64,000 bases of DNA from Pseudomonas cichorii (GCF_015471405.1 NZ_BLVZ01000012.1:159761-223760); one strand, 5' to 3'. Numbered from the stretch's first letter, positions 7,505 through 16,248 are shown. Notes: generated by a model not told the origin, from the letters alone. A program made the numbers and translations.

Positions 7505-9052
7505 ATGTCTGCCACCTCTACACACTCTACTGTTGCGCCGCTGATATGCCGTACCGATCTTCGTGGCCTTATAACGTTTGGCAGCGATGCTTTTGTTTCC
7601 TTGAGCGGATATTCCGCGACAGAGTTATTGCGTCAGCCTTGCGTGCTGTTGAAACACCCGGACATGCCGGCGCAGATATTCGACAGCCTGTGGGCGACCC
7701 TGAAGCAAGGCAAACCCTGGATGGGGCTGTTGAAGAATCGCCGCAAGGACGGTTCGGCCTACTGGCTGAGTGCCTATGTCAAACCCATCTTTGGTAACGA
7801 GGGCATTCAGGCCTATGGCGCGGTGTACAGCACGCCGACGGATGTGCAGCGTCTGCGGGCGGAAAAACTCTACACCGGGCTGAAAGGCAGCTCTTCGTCG
7901 CTCGGTGCAGGACAACGGGTCGCCGCGCTGTTGAGTTGCACGCTGCCCGCATTGCCTGTGGGGCTGCTGGCCGGTGCCGGGGTCTGGCAACTGGATGGTT
8001 TCGCTGCGCAGGCCGGGTTGATCGTCGCCGCAGTGGCGGCGATGGGCGTTATACAGCAGTGGCGTCAGGCTCGGGCGTTCCAGCGTGTACTGACAGCTCA
8101 TCACAAGTCCTTCGCGGATCCACTATTGGCCAGGGTCTTCAGCGGCGAATCAGGCACTGCCGGACTGCTGGATCTGGCGCTTCTGGCCGAACAGAGTCGA
8201 TTGCAAAGTGCCTTGTCGCGGATCGGCAGTACCGGCAGCGTGGTAGAGCAGCGCATCAATGAGCTGGGGCAACTGATCCAGGCGGAAACCCATCGTCTGG
8301 AGCGCCAGCGCGACGAGACGGATCTGTCGGTGACGGCGCTGGCCGAGCTGGGCGCGACCATTCAGGAAGTTAGCGGCAATGTGCAGGAAACCAATCTGGC
8401 CACTCAGGAAGCCTTGCGCCTGGCCAGCCACGGTGAACAGCTGTCGGAGAAAAGTCTCGGCGCGATGCAGCAATTGAGTTCGTCTGTTGATCACATCGCG
8501 CTGGCGGTCGAGCAGTTGGCTCACTCGACGGAATCGATTGGCAATATCACCGAGATCATCAGCGCGATTGCCGGGCAGACCAACCTGCTGGCATTGAACG
8601 CGGCCATTGAAGCGGCACGGGCAGGCGAAGCGGGGCGCGGTTTCAGTGTGGTAGCTGATGAAGTGCGGCATCTGGCAACACGCACGCAAGAGGCAACCCG
8701 GCAGATCCAGCCATTACTGCTGCAATTGCGTACCGCCACCGAGCGTACAGTGCAGTTGACCGATGAAGGCCGAGAGTTCGCCCGCCACAGCACCCGTGAA
8801 GTCGAGTCGGTGCAAGGTAATCTCGCCGGGGTCAATGCTTCCCTGGGGCAGATATCCGGGATGAGTGAGCAAATCGCATCTGCCATGCAGCAACAGTCAC
8901 AGGTCGTGGAAAGCCTTTCGCAGCAAGTGCTACAGGTTGCACAGCTATCGACACAAAGCGTCGACAAGGCAGTGGATGGGCAGCGCATCAGCAGCGATAT
9001 CCAGGACCAGGCCGTTGCATTGAGGCATTTGGCGGAGCGCTTTGATCGCTGA
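7505..9052 (+). CDS. Aer-like PAS-domain methyl-accepting chemotaxis protein
   Basis: The protein has 515 residues. An N-terminal PAS domain (about 1-120, with LSGYSATELLRQPCVLLKHP and the W-rich NRRKDGSAYWLSAYV segment) resembles the FAD-binding PAS of Aer. A hydrophobic stretch at about residues 140-185 anchors it in the inner membrane without a periplasmic sensor domain, and a cytoplasmic signalling hairpin follows with the tip GQTNLLALNAAIEAARAGE. It should signal through CheW/CheA in response to redox or energy state, which fits aerotaxis linked to aromatic oxidation. Start 7505 is preferred because CAGGGGAA precedes it and an upstream start at 7445 lies inside the terminator. The WHOP region carries an aerotaxis receptor gene at this place. 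Confidence 0.85.
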   Translation: MSATSTHSTVAPLICRTDLRGLITFGSDAFVSLSGYSATELLRQPCVLLKHPDMPAQIFDSLWATLKQGKPWMGLLKNRRKDGSAYWLSAYVKPIFGNEGIQAYGAVYSTPTDVQRLRAEKLYTGLKGSSSSLGAGQRVAALLSCTLPALPVGLLAGAGVWQLDGFAAQAGLIVAAVAAMGVIQQWRQARAFQRVLTAHHKSFADPLLARVFSGESGTAGLLDLALLAEQSRLQSALSRIGSTGSVVEQRINELGQLIQAETHRLERQRDETDLSVTALAELGATIQEVSGNVQETNLATQEALRLASHGEQLSEKSLGAMQQLSSSVDHIALAVEQLAHSTESIGNITEIISAIAGQTNLLALNAAIEAARAGEAGRGFSVVADEVRHLATRTQEATRQIQPLLLQLRTATERTVQLTDEGREFARHSTREVESVQGNLAGVNASLGQISGMSEQIASAMQQQSQVVESLSQQVLQVAQLSTQSVDKAVDGQRISSDIQDQAVALRHLAERFDR

Positions 9053-9067
9053 GATGTTTGTTATTGA

Positions 9068-9099
9068 AAGGAGATAGCGGCTCAAACCGCTACCTCCTT
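9068..9099. terminator. Bidirectional stem-loop between convergent aer-like gene and antC
   Basis: AAGGAGATAGCGG (9068-9080) pairs with CCGCTACCTCCTT (9087-9099) with one mismatch and a 6-base loop. It lies in the 66-bp gap between two convergent genes, 15 bases after the first stop, and probably ends transcription from both sides. T-runs are short. Confidence 0.6.
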
Positions 9100-9118
9100 G
9101 TTGATGTGCCAGAGATTG

Positions 9119-10150
9119 TTACTGGCGAGAATTACTTTCGATGAACTTTTCGTAATACATCTGGAAGTTATCGATCTGTTGTTCGGTGAACCAGGTGCGG
9201 ACTGCTTCGACCATGGGCGGCGGGCCGCACAGGTAGATGTCGAAGGGCGCGCTCTGCAAGGCCTGGCGATCAAAGTGATCGGGAATCCAGCCGGTCTTGC
9301 CTTGCCATTCCGGAGACGGTCTGGACACCACCAACTGGTAATCAAAACCCTCGATGCGGTCCCGGTACTCGGCCAGACGCGGCAGCTCACACAAGTCGTT
9401 GTCCTGGGTGACGCCGTAGAACAGTTGAGTGGGCTGCTCACAACCGCCTTGTTCAGCGATCGTGTCCAGCATCCCGAGAAACGCCGACAAGCCGGTGCCG
9501 CCTGCAATCATCACCAGCGGGCGTGTGATCTGGCGCATGTAGAAGCTGCCCAGTGGCGCTTCAAGTTCGATGCCTTGCCCCGGTGCGCAGCGCTGGCGGA
9601 TGAAGTTGCTCATGACCCCGTCAGGCAGCAGGCGAATCAGGAACTGCAATTGATTGGCCGGGTTGGGCCGGTTGGCGAACGAGTACGAGCGCCATTCATC
9701 CGTGCCCGGCACGTGCAGGCGTGCGTACTGGCCGGGCAGGAAGTCCAGCTGTCGCGGGTGCGATCCTGCATCAATGTGCAGAATCGCCGTGGTCGCCGAT
9801 ACCTGCTCGACCTGAGTCACCGTAGCCTGCAGCAATTGCGTGCCGCCGGCATTGCACATGCTTGAGTCGAAGTCGAAATAGAATGACGCATCCGACTGCA
9901 CGCGGGTCTGGCAGGAGAGCATTTTGCGTTGGGCCAGATCGTGCTCGCTGAGCGCCTCGTCATCGACATAATCCTGAGTGTACTGGCCGGATTCGCAGCG
10001 CCCCTGGCAGGTCCCGCAGACGCCTTCGCGGCAGTCCAGCGGGATATTCACCCCGTTGCGCAGAGCGGCATCGAGCAACAGTTCATTGGGCTTGATCTCA
10101 AAAAACGAGGTCTTGCCGTCGGCGAAGCTGAAAGCAACTTTATGATTCAT
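9119..10150 (-). CDS. antC: Anthranilate 1,2-dioxygenase, NADH-ferredoxin reductase component
   Basis: The protein has 343 residues and a three-domain layout: plant-type [2Fe-2S] ferredoxin domain (Cys40, Cys45, Cys48 in CREGVCGTC and Cys80), FAD-binding domain with the RSYSFANRP motif, and NAD-binding domain (MIAGGTGLSAFLGMLD ... CGPPPMVEAV). It passes electrons from NADH to the Rieske centre of AntAB. It is the last gene of antABC, 18 bp after antB with CGGAGCAGG as ribosome site. Closely related to BenC; the call as AntC rests on the neighbouring large subunit. Confidence 0.92.
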   Translation of the reverse strand: MNHKVAFSFADGKTSFFEIKPNELLLDAALRNGVNIPLDCREGVCGTCQGRCESGQYTQDYVDDEALSEHDLAQRKMLSCQTRVQSDASFYFDFDSSMCNAGGTQLLQATVTQVEQVSATTAILHIDAGSHPRQLDFLPGQYARLHVPGTDEWRSYSFANRPNPANQLQFLIRLLPDGVMSNFIRQRCAPGQGIELEAPLGSFYMRQITRPLVMIAGGTGLSAFLGMLDTIAEQGGCEQPTQLFYGVTQDNDLCELPRLAEYRDRIEGFDYQLVVSRPSPEWQGKTGWIPDHFDRQALQSAPFDIYLCGPPPMVEAVRTWFTEQQIDNFQMYYEKFIESNSRQ

Positions 10151-10168
10151 GACAGCCTGCTCCGCAGC

Positions 10169-10657
10169 TCAGAGGTGGTAGAAATCAAGCACTGAGTTGA
10201 TGGTGTCGTTGAGCAACACAATATGTTTCCGGGTGATCTTCCAGCTGTCGGCGGTGGCTTTGAGGTGGTATGTCACGTGACCGTAAAACTGCTCGGACAA
10301 CCCTTGTCGGGTGTACAGCGTGACCCAGGCCGCCTTGACCTGGAGCTGGCCGTCAGGCAACTCACTGATCCGCACATTGCTGATCTGGTGCAGCGTTCTA
10401 GGCATTGGCGTCGACGCTGCGGACTTGCCGGTGCGAAGGCGAAAGACCCGGTCTTCGAGCCCTGAACGATTAGAGTAATAGATCAGCGACATGCCACGTT
10501 TAGGGTCGGTGGTGTAGACATGCTCCGACTCCCATTGCGGCAGATGGAATTCACTCTGCTCATCAAACAGAGCGATGTAGGCATCCCAATCCTGCTGGTC
10601 ACACAGCTCGGCCTTGCGATACAGAAACTGTTCTACAGCGTGTTGCAGTGCGCTCAT
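10169..10657 (-). CDS. antB: Anthranilate 1,2-dioxygenase small (beta) subunit
   Basis: The protein has 162 residues, the size of ring-hydroxylating dioxygenase beta subunits, with the NTF2-like fold pattern (AVEQFLYRKAELCDQQDWDAY at the start, then a beta-rich half with TRKHIVLLNDTINSVLDFY at the end). It builds the alpha3-beta3 oxygenase with AntA and has no metal ligands. The start follows a very good AAGGAGGTG five bases upstream, and only one base separates it from the antA stop, so the two are translationally coupled. Confidence 0.92.
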   Translation of the reverse strand: MSALQHAVEQFLYRKAELCDQQDWDAYIALFDEQSEFHLPQWESEHVYTTDPKRGMSLIYYSNRSGLEDRVFRLRTGKSAASTPMPRTLHQISNVRISELPDGQLQVKAAWVTLYTRQGLSEQFYGHVTYHLKATADSWKITRKHIVLLNDTINSVLDFYHL

Positions 10658-10658
10658 G

Positions 10659-12044
10659 TCACACCTCCTTCAACTTCAGGGCTTTTTGTTCCAGGCCTTG
10701 CAAGAGGAAGCGCTGCCAGGATCCGTGTTGATTGATGTACAGGCCTTCATGGGTGAACTCGGTGCCGGTCAGCACCGGCTTGATACCCAGTGCCTCGCTG
10801 TTCGGCGTTGGGCCTTCGACCCATTTTCCGCTGCCGCGAGAGACTTCGTTCCAGCGTTCCAGACGTGCCTGGAAACCCCGCTGGGCTTCACGGAATTCCA
10901 CCAGGTCATCGGGCGTGCCCATGCCGGACACGTTGAAGAAGTCTTCGAACTGGCGAATGCGGTTTTCCCGGTCAGCGTCGGATTCGCCTTTGACGCCGAT
11001 GCACTGGCTGACGATTTCAGTCTTGTTCCAGGCCACCGGCCGCACGATGCGCAACTGTGAGCTGATCTGATCCATGAAGAACAGGCTGGGGTAGATATTC
11101 AGGTTGCGCAGCCGATGCATCATCCATTCGGCTTGCTGCTGGCCATACTCTTGCACCAGGCGCGGCATGACCGTGGCATAACCGGCGCGCACGGTCGGGT
11201 TGGGCATGTCGCTGAACAGCAGGCTGTGGCCGTTCTTGAACGAGAACCAGCCGTCGTCGGTTTCAGCATCGCCTGCGCCCAGCTTGCTGTAGTCCAGTGT
11301 GCTGGAGCCGCCGCCATTGGCTGCGTTGACTTGCTGACGATGCTGTACGGTGGACACGTAGTTGTAATGCACGGTACTGACGTGATAACCGTCCAGCCCA
11401 TTTTCGTGTTGCAGTTTCCAGTTGCCGTCGTAGCTGTAAGTCGATTTGCCCGGCAGGATTTCCAGTTCACCGGTAGGGGACTGCGCGACCATCATGTCGA
11501 AGAAGATTTTTGCGTCGCCCAAATAGTCTTCCAGGCTGTTGCTGGCATTCACGTCAAGGCTGATGAAGACAAAACCTTTGTAGCTCTCGATCCGGGCTTT
11601 TTTAAGGCCACGGGTGGCTTTGTCAAAATCTTCCGGGTATTCCCCCGGTGCCTTGACCTTGACCAGGCGCCCGTCGCTTTTGTAGCACCAGGCGTGGAAC
11701 GGACAGGTGAATGTCGACTGATTGCCCTTGCTGACCCGCGTCAGGGTTGCACCCCGGTGCTGACAGGCATTGATCAGTGCATGCAACTGATTGTTCGTGT
11801 CGCGGGTAATGATCATCGGCTGACGACCTGCACGCAGGGTCAGGAAATCATTTGGCTTGGCGATTTCACTTTCGTGGCAGGCGTAGATCCAGTTCTTCTC
11901 GAAGATCAGTTCCATCTCCAGGTCGAACAGTTCCGGCTCGGTAAACATGTCTCGTGCCACACGATAAATGCCTTCTGCCGGCCGAAAATCCAGACACCCC
12001 TGAATATAGTCCTGCCACTGCGCAATGCTCTTTGTGCTGTTCAT
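10659..12044 (-). CDS. antA: Anthranilate 1,2-dioxygenase large (alpha) subunit, Rieske oxygenase
   Basis: The protein has 461 residues. The Rieske [2Fe-2S] ligands are Cys94-x-His96 and Cys114-x2-His117 (CQHRGATL ... TCPFH). The mononuclear iron site shows Asp218, His221 and His226 in GLDGYHVSTVHYNY. With AntBC it converts anthranilate to catechol, releasing ammonia and CO2. The segments MFTEPELFDLEMELIFEK, WCYKSDGRLVKVKAPGEY and YNYVSTVQHRQQVNAA match my memory of AntA rather than BenA, which has different flanks. First gene of antABC, transcribed away from antR; catBCA downstream of antR takes the catechol further. Confidence 0.93.
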   Translation of the reverse strand: MNSTKSIAQWQDYIQGCLDFRPAEGIYRVARDMFTEPELFDLEMELIFEKNWIYACHESEIAKPNDFLTLRAGRQPMIITRDTNNQLHALINACQHRGATLTRVSKGNQSTFTCPFHAWCYKSDGRLVKVKAPGEYPEDFDKATRGLKKARIESYKGFVFISLDVNASNSLEDYLGDAKIFFDMMVAQSPTGELEILPGKSTYSYDGNWKLQHENGLDGYHVSTVHYNYVSTVQHRQQVNAANGGGSSTLDYSKLGAGDAETDDGWFSFKNGHSLLFSDMPNPTVRAGYATVMPRLVQEYGQQQAEWMMHRLRNLNIYPSLFFMDQISSQLRIVRPVAWNKTEIVSQCIGVKGESDADRENRIRQFEDFFNVSGMGTPDDLVEFREAQRGFQARLERWNEVSRGSGKWVEGPTPNSEALGIKPVLTGTEFTHEGLYINQHGSWQRFLLQGLEQKALKLKEV

Positions 12045-12272
12045 CAGGTAGACCCTTTTCTAGTGTTAGGCTCATACCGATTGAAAGCATTTCCGGCACA
12101 TTCATCTATCCGGATTCGTGGTGATATCTGTCCACTTTTTTACAGGCCCGAGCGCGTTCTGCCGGCCGATTTCTTTTATGCGTTTTTCTGCTCATTTCTG
12201 CACGATGCGGATAGTTGCCGGGTGCCGCGCTCATTAGGCTGAAAGCTAATCGGCAAGTCGTGTGGTGTTGTG
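12045..12272. promoter_or_regulatory. Divergent antA / antR control region
   Basis: This 228-bp region separates antABC (leftward) from antR (rightward). It holds one perfect XylS-type half-site TGCA-N6-GGATA at 12199-12213 on the + strand. A second GGATA on the minus strand near 12107-12112 lacks the TGCA half. The antA side has AAAAGGG as a ribosome site. AntR, an AraC-type activator, is expected to act here with anthranilate. Confidence 0.55.
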
Positions 12273-13280
12273 ATGAACCTGCAAACTCATGTACGGAGCG
12301 AAGACCCGTTTCAAGGCATTCATGCGGCGTGCAATGACGCGCAGAGTGCCCAGGCGTGGATGGCCAATATTTGCGGACCGCACGGGCTCAAGGTGTCTGC
12401 ACCGCAACGTTTGAACTTCCAGCATGCGGGCAATGTGCTGAAGTCCATGTCCACAGTGATTGGCTGTATCGAATACGGCACGGATGTGACCATTGATATC
12501 GATGCGTCGGCGCTGTGCAGTTACAGCATCAGCCTGCCACTCAACGGTCAGCAGGCGTTGCGTCGCCCGGAAGGCTTGTTGCTCTCTGACAGCCTGACCG
12601 GTCTGATCGTGTCGCCACATGCTCAGCAAGAGCTGTCTATCGCCGGTGACTGTCGCAAGATCCAGGTCGCAATCAAATGTGCAGCCATGCGCCAGGTGCT
12701 GGAGGAAATGCTGCAGCGCTCGGTCGATGCACCGGTTGTGTTTGACGCACAGATCAGCACTCACGATGGCAGCACAGCCGCCTGGTGGCGCTGGGTAAAG
12801 CATCTGCTGGCGGAAATGGAGCAGTCCCGGGACTTTTTCGCGCATCTGTCCATGGTGCGCGATATCGAGCGGGCCTTGATAAAAGGCCTGTTGTTGTCAC
12901 AGCCCAATAATTATTCGTGCGAATTGCTGAGTCTGTCTCAAGCGCGCTGTCCTGAATATCTGTCCAGGGCCAAACAGTTCATCCATCAACACGCCGACGA
13001 AGGCATCACGCTGGAAGATATTGAGCACGCGGCGGGTATATCGCGCTTCAAGTTGTCATCGGACTTCAAGAAGCATTTCGGCATTTCACCGCTGTGCTAC
13101 TTGAAGCGTTATCGACTTGAAGCCGTCAGACGGGCGCTGTTGGAGGAGGGCTGTAACCAGAATATTTCTGCCGTTGCCATGCGCTGGGGATTCAATCATC
13201 TGGGGCGCTTCTCATCGGACTATAAAAAGTTGTTCCTGGAAATGCCGTCGACCACCGTTGAGCGTCGACGGCTGTATTGA
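12273..13280 (+). CDS. antR: AraC-family activator of anthranilate degradation
   Basis: The protein has 335 residues with an N-terminal AraC_binding_2-type effector domain and a C-terminal double helix-turn-helix (ITLEDIEHAAGISRFKLSSD and VAMRWGFNHLGRFSSDYKKL). It is divergent from antA and directly upstream of catB, the usual place of AntR, which in other pseudomonads activates ant and often cat genes with anthranilate. GTG 12270 and ATG 12273 both fit; ATG is preferred. No clear ribosome site is visible, which would suit a weakly or post-transcriptionally controlled regulator. Confidence 0.85.
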   Translation: MNLQTHVRSEDPFQGIHAACNDAQSAQAWMANICGPHGLKVSAPQRLNFQHAGNVLKSMSTVIGCIEYGTDVTIDIDASALCSYSISLPLNGQQALRRPEGLLLSDSLTGLIVSPHAQQELSIAGDCRKIQVAIKCAAMRQVLEEMLQRSVDAPVVFDAQISTHDGSTAAWWRWVKHLLAEMEQSRDFFAHLSMVRDIERALIKGLLLSQPNNYSCELLSLSQARCPEYLSRAKQFIHQHADEGITLEDIEHAAGISRFKLSSDFKKHFGISPLCYLKRYRLEAVRRALLEEGCNQNISAVAMRWGFNHLGRFSSDYKKLFLEMPSTTVERRRLY

Positions 13281-13362
13281 TTGAGTTCAGGAATCAAGTT
13301 TTATCGCTCGTTAAAGAGGGCGATAGCAGCCTCGGAACACTAATAACTTTAAAGGTATCAAG

Positions 13363-14511
13363 ATGCTGTTTTCTGCGATTGAGACAATCGAGACGATTAT
13401 TGTCGATCTGCCGACTATTCGGCCGCACAAGCTGGCCATGCACACGATGCAGAACCAGACGCTGGTGGTGATCCGCGTGCGCAGCGCCGATGGTATTGAG
13501 GGCATCGGTGAGGCCACCACTATTGGCGGCCTGGCCTACGGCAATGAAAGCCCTGAAAGCATCAAGACCAATATCGATCGCTACTTCACGCCACTGCTGA
13601 TCGGGCAGGACAGTGCCAACGTCAATGCGGCCATGCAGCGCCTTGAGAGCTGCATACGCGGCAACACGTTTGCCAAGTCCGGGGTTGAAAGTGCATTGCT
13701 TGATATACAAGGCAAGCGCCTGGGCTTACCGGTCAGCGAGCTGCTTGGCGGGCGAGTACGTGATGCATTGCCAGTGGCCTGGACCCTGGCCAGCGGTGAC
13801 ACCGACAAGGACATCGCCGAAGCGCAGAAAATGCTCGACCTCAGGCGCCATCGTATTTTCAAACTGAAAATCGGTGCGGGGGAGGTCAACCGTGACCTGG
13901 CCCATGTCATCGCGATCAAAACCGCGCTGGGCGACCGCGCCAGCGTGCGGGTCGATGTCAATCAGGCCTGGGATGAGGCCGTCGCGTTGCGTGCCTGTCG
14001 GGTATTGGGCAGTAACGGCATTGACCTGATCGAACAGCCCATTTCGCGTAATAACCGTGCGGGTATGGCGCGTCTCAACGGGATCAGTCCGGTGCCGATC
14101 ATGGCCGATGAGTCCATCGAGTGCGTGGAGGACGCTTTCAATCTGGCGCGTGAGGGCGCGGCTTCAGTCTTTGCCCTGAAGATCGCCAAAAACGGTGGCC
14201 CGCGCGCCGTGTTGCGCACTGCGGCGATTGCCGAAGCCGCAGGTGTCGGCCTGTATGGCGGCACCATGCTTGAAGGCGGTATCGGCACAGTGGCTTCGGC
14301 GCATGCCTTCCTGACCCTGCAGGCGCTGGCTTGGGACACTGAGCTGTTCGGCCCGCTGTTATTGACCGAAGACATCCTCACCGAGCCGCCGGTGTATCGC
14401 GACTTTCAGTTGCATATTCCTCGAACACCCGGCCTCGGTCTGAGCCTGGACGAACAGCGTCTGGCTTTTTTCCGTCGCGACAAGACTTCCATTTCCGTTC
14501 AACAAGCCTGA
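13363..14511 (+). CDS. catB: Muconate cycloisomerase I
   Basis: The protein has 382 residues, normal length for CatB of the enolase superfamily. The catalytic lysine pair KxK is at 167 and 169 (FKLKIGAGE), and the metal ligands lie in RVDVNQAWD, DLIEQPI and MADESIE. It converts cis,cis-muconate to muconolactone in the catechol branch of the beta-ketoadipate pathway. Start ATG follows AAAGGT. First gene of catBCA; no LysR-type catR is found divergent from it, so control by AntR or another regulator is likely. Confidence 0.94.
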   Translation: MLFSAIETIETIIVDLPTIRPHKLAMHTMQNQTLVVIRVRSADGIEGIGEATTIGGLAYGNESPESIKTNIDRYFTPLLIGQDSANVNAAMQRLESCIRGNTFAKSGVESALLDIQGKRLGLPVSELLGGRVRDALPVAWTLASGDTDKDIAEAQKMLDLRRHRIFKLKIGAGEVNRDLAHVIAIKTALGDRASVRVDVNQAWDEAVALRACRVLGSNGIDLIEQPISRNNRAGMARLNGISPVPIMADESIECVEDAFNLAREGAASVFALKIAKNGGPRAVLRTAAIAEAAGVGLYGGTMLEGGIGTVASAHAFLTLQALAWDTELFGPLLLTEDILTEPPVYRDFQLHIPRTPGLGLSLDEQRLAFFRRDKTSISVQQA

Positions 14512-14521
14512 GGTGAGCAGC

Positions 14522-14812
14522 ATGCTGTTCCACGTAAAAATGACGGTGAAGTTACCGGTCGACATGGACCCGGAACGTGCCGCACAACTCAAGAGTGACG
14601 AAAAGACCCTGGCCATGCGCCTGCAACAGCAAGGCAAATGGCGCCATCTCTGGCGGATCGCCGGGCTGTATGCCAACTACAGCGTCTTTGATGTGGACAG
14701 CGCGCAGGAACTTCACGATCTGCTCACGCAATTACCGTTGTACCCGTACATGGCGATCGAAGTTGACGCCCTGTGCCGACATCCTTCTTCCATCCATGAA
14801 GATGATCGCTGA
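14522..14812 (+). CDS. catC: Muconolactone delta-isomerase
   Basis: The protein has 96 residues and matches CatC almost end to end (MLFHVKMTVKLPVDMDP ... CRHPSSIHEDDR). It isomerises muconolactone to beta-ketoadipate enol-lactone as a homodecamer. The start at ATG 14522 gives the family length and has GAGGTGA just upstream; a GTG at 14513 would add three residues. It lies 10 bp after catB, so it is cotranscribed. Confidence 0.95.
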   Translation: MLFHVKMTVKLPVDMDPERAAQLKSDEKTLAMRLQQQGKWRHLWRIAGLYANYSVFDVDSAQELHDLLTQLPLYPYMAIEVDALCRHPSSIHEDDR

Positions 14813-14822
14813 TCTGTGATCG

Positions 14823-14865
14823 GCCAAGTGCAGCACGTTAATAACCAAGTGCAGCACGCTAATAA
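14823..14865 (+). repeat. Short tandem repeat between catC and catA
   Basis: Two copies of CCAAGTGCAGCACG(T/C)TAATAA lie in tandem (14823-14842 and 14846-14865) in the catC-catA gap. It is likely a slippage duplication with no obvious coding effect; it separates the two genes by an extra turn or two of helix. Confidence 0.7.
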
Positions 14866-14885
14866 CTACAAGATGAGGATTAATC

Positions 14886-15815
14886 ATGAGCGTCAGAATC
14901 TCCCGGACTGCAGGCGTTAAACAGTTTCTAGAAGAGGTCAGCGGGCAACTCAATGACAATGGCAACCCGCGTATCAAAACCCTGATTCACCGGATCTTGC
15001 GTGACTCGGTCAGCATCATCGAAGACCTGGAAGTCACCCCTGAAGAGTTCTGGAAGGCAGTCAACTATCTCAATGTGCTGGGTGCGCGCCAGGAAGCAGG
15101 CTTGCTGGTGGCTGGCCTTGGGCTGGAACATTATCTGGACCTGTTGATGGACGCCGCCGATGAGCAGGCTGGCAAGACCGGCGGCACGCCACGCACCATC
15201 GAAGGGCCGCTGTATGTGGCAGGCGCTCCGTTGAGCCAGGGCGAGGCCCGGCTGGACGACGGGCTTGATCCGGGCGTGCCGCTGTTCATGCGCGGGCAGG
15301 TCAGGAATACACGGGGCGAACCCGTTGTCGGGGCTGTGGTGGATGTCTGGCACGCCAATACGGGTGGCGGTTACTCGTACTTCGATGTCAGTCAGTCGGA
15401 GTTCAACCTGCGTCGTCGCATCGTCACCGATGCTGAAGGGCGTTACCGCTTTCGCAGCATCGTGCCGTCTGGCTACGGTTGCCCGCCCGATGGCCCGACG
15501 CAACAGTTGCTCGACCAACTGGGCCGTCACGGCCAGCGCCCGGCCCATGTGCATTTCTTCGTTTCTGCCGCCGAGCATCGGCACCTCACCACCCAGATCA
15601 ATCTGGACGGCGACCAATACCTGCATGACGATTTTGCCTACGCCACACGTGACGAGTTGATCGCTAAAATTACCTTCAGCGACGAGCCCGCGCGCGCCAA
15701 GACACTGGGTATTGAGGGCCGCTTTGCTGAAATCGAATTCGACTTCACCTTGCAACCTGCGGTTGTTGTAGAAGATGAACAGCGTGGCGAGCGGTTGCGT
15801 GTGCTGGAGGATTGA
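14886..15815 (+). CDS. catA: Catechol 1,2-dioxygenase
   Basis: The protein has 309 residues. It has the N-terminal helical domain of intradiol dioxygenases and the catalytic barrel with the typical EGPLYVAGAPLS segment, the VVDVWHANTGGGYSYFD motif, and the iron-ligand regions RFRSIVPSGYGCP and RPAHVHFFVSA (Tyr and two His). It cleaves catechol from AntABC to cis,cis-muconate. GAGG precedes the ATG. Third gene of catBCA, 73 bp after catC; two near-identical 18-base direct repeats (CCAAGTGCAGCACG type) at 14823-14862 fill that gap. Confidence 0.95.
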   Translation: MSVRISRTAGVKQFLEEVSGQLNDNGNPRIKTLIHRILRDSVSIIEDLEVTPEEFWKAVNYLNVLGARQEAGLLVAGLGLEHYLDLLMDAADEQAGKTGGTPRTIEGPLYVAGAPLSQGEARLDDGLDPGVPLFMRGQVRNTRGEPVVGAVVDVWHANTGGGYSYFDVSQSEFNLRRRIVTDAEGRYRFRSIVPSGYGCPPDGPTQQLLDQLGRHGQRPAHVHFFVSAAEHRHLTTQINLDGDQYLHDDFAYATRDELIAKITFSDEPARAKTLGIEGRFAEIEFDFTLQPAVVVEDEQRGERLRVLED

Positions 15816-15835
15816 GGGGTAGGGGGATTGAGTAG

Positions 15836-15863
15836 CCAAGGCCTGCTTTAGAGCAGGTCTTGG
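15836..15863 (+). terminator. Stem-loop after catBCA
   Basis: CCAAGGCCTGCT (15836-15847) pairs with AGCAGGTCTTGG (15852-15863) with one G-T pair and a 4-base loop, 20 bases after the catA stop. The following T-run is interrupted (GTTGTTTTGTTTTG). Probably the operon terminator. Confidence 0.6.
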
Positions 15864-15959
15864 TGGTTGATTAGCGTTGTTTTGTTTTGCAGATGCTGCG
15901 TTTTCGTATGGTAAAGTTTTTCCGGCACTGGTTTAGTCATTGTTTTATGGAAGGTTTTT

Positions 15960-15988
15960 TGAAGACTGTCCGGATCCCCAAAAAACAT
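15960..15988 (+). repeat. Left copy of island-flanking direct repeat (attL-like; relic of a lysR 3' end)
   Basis: 24 of 29 bases match 36323-36351, including the identical core CCAAAAAACAT (15978-15988). Read on the minus strand it encodes MFFGDPDSL, against MFFGDPESL at the C-terminus of the LysR protein on the other side of the island. Nearly all differences fall at third codon positions, so it is a diverged copy of a gene end, as left when an element integrates into the 3' end of a gene. Confidence 0.6.
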
Positions 15989-16033
15989 TTTGACTTAGCT
16001 CTAGGACGGTGTTTTCAGGTGGAAAAAATTCAA

Positions 16034-16058
16034 ATGTGCCCCCAGTTTTGCCCCAGTA
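16034..16058 (+). repeat. ATGTGCCCCCA box, left side of the island
   Basis: ATGTGCCCCCA at 16034-16044 is followed by a second GCCCCA box (16050-16055) and GTAG. The same 11-mer occurs at 36226-36236 just inside the right boundary. Such paired C-rich boxes are often seen beside integrase genes of genomic islands; here no integrase remains. Confidence 0.45.
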
Positions 16059-16248
16059 GCGCGGGATATCCGGGCGATCGAGATTGGCGATCTCTGAGGC
16101 GGAGCAGGGTGGTCGTCGATGGCTTTCAATGTACGTCAGACTCGGCTTGCACGGGGGATGGCTGGATGATTGGTCGCCTAGGGCAGGGCACCAAGCGCCT
16201 GGTAGGACACCAAATCACATTCGGTGTCCGGTGTGTCATAGCTCAACG

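Noticed and set aside
9119..12044. Benzoate dioxygenase benABC
   Set aside because: The large subunit agrees with my memory of AntA, not BenA, in the N-terminus and around the Rieske and iron sites, and no benD or benK is adjacent.
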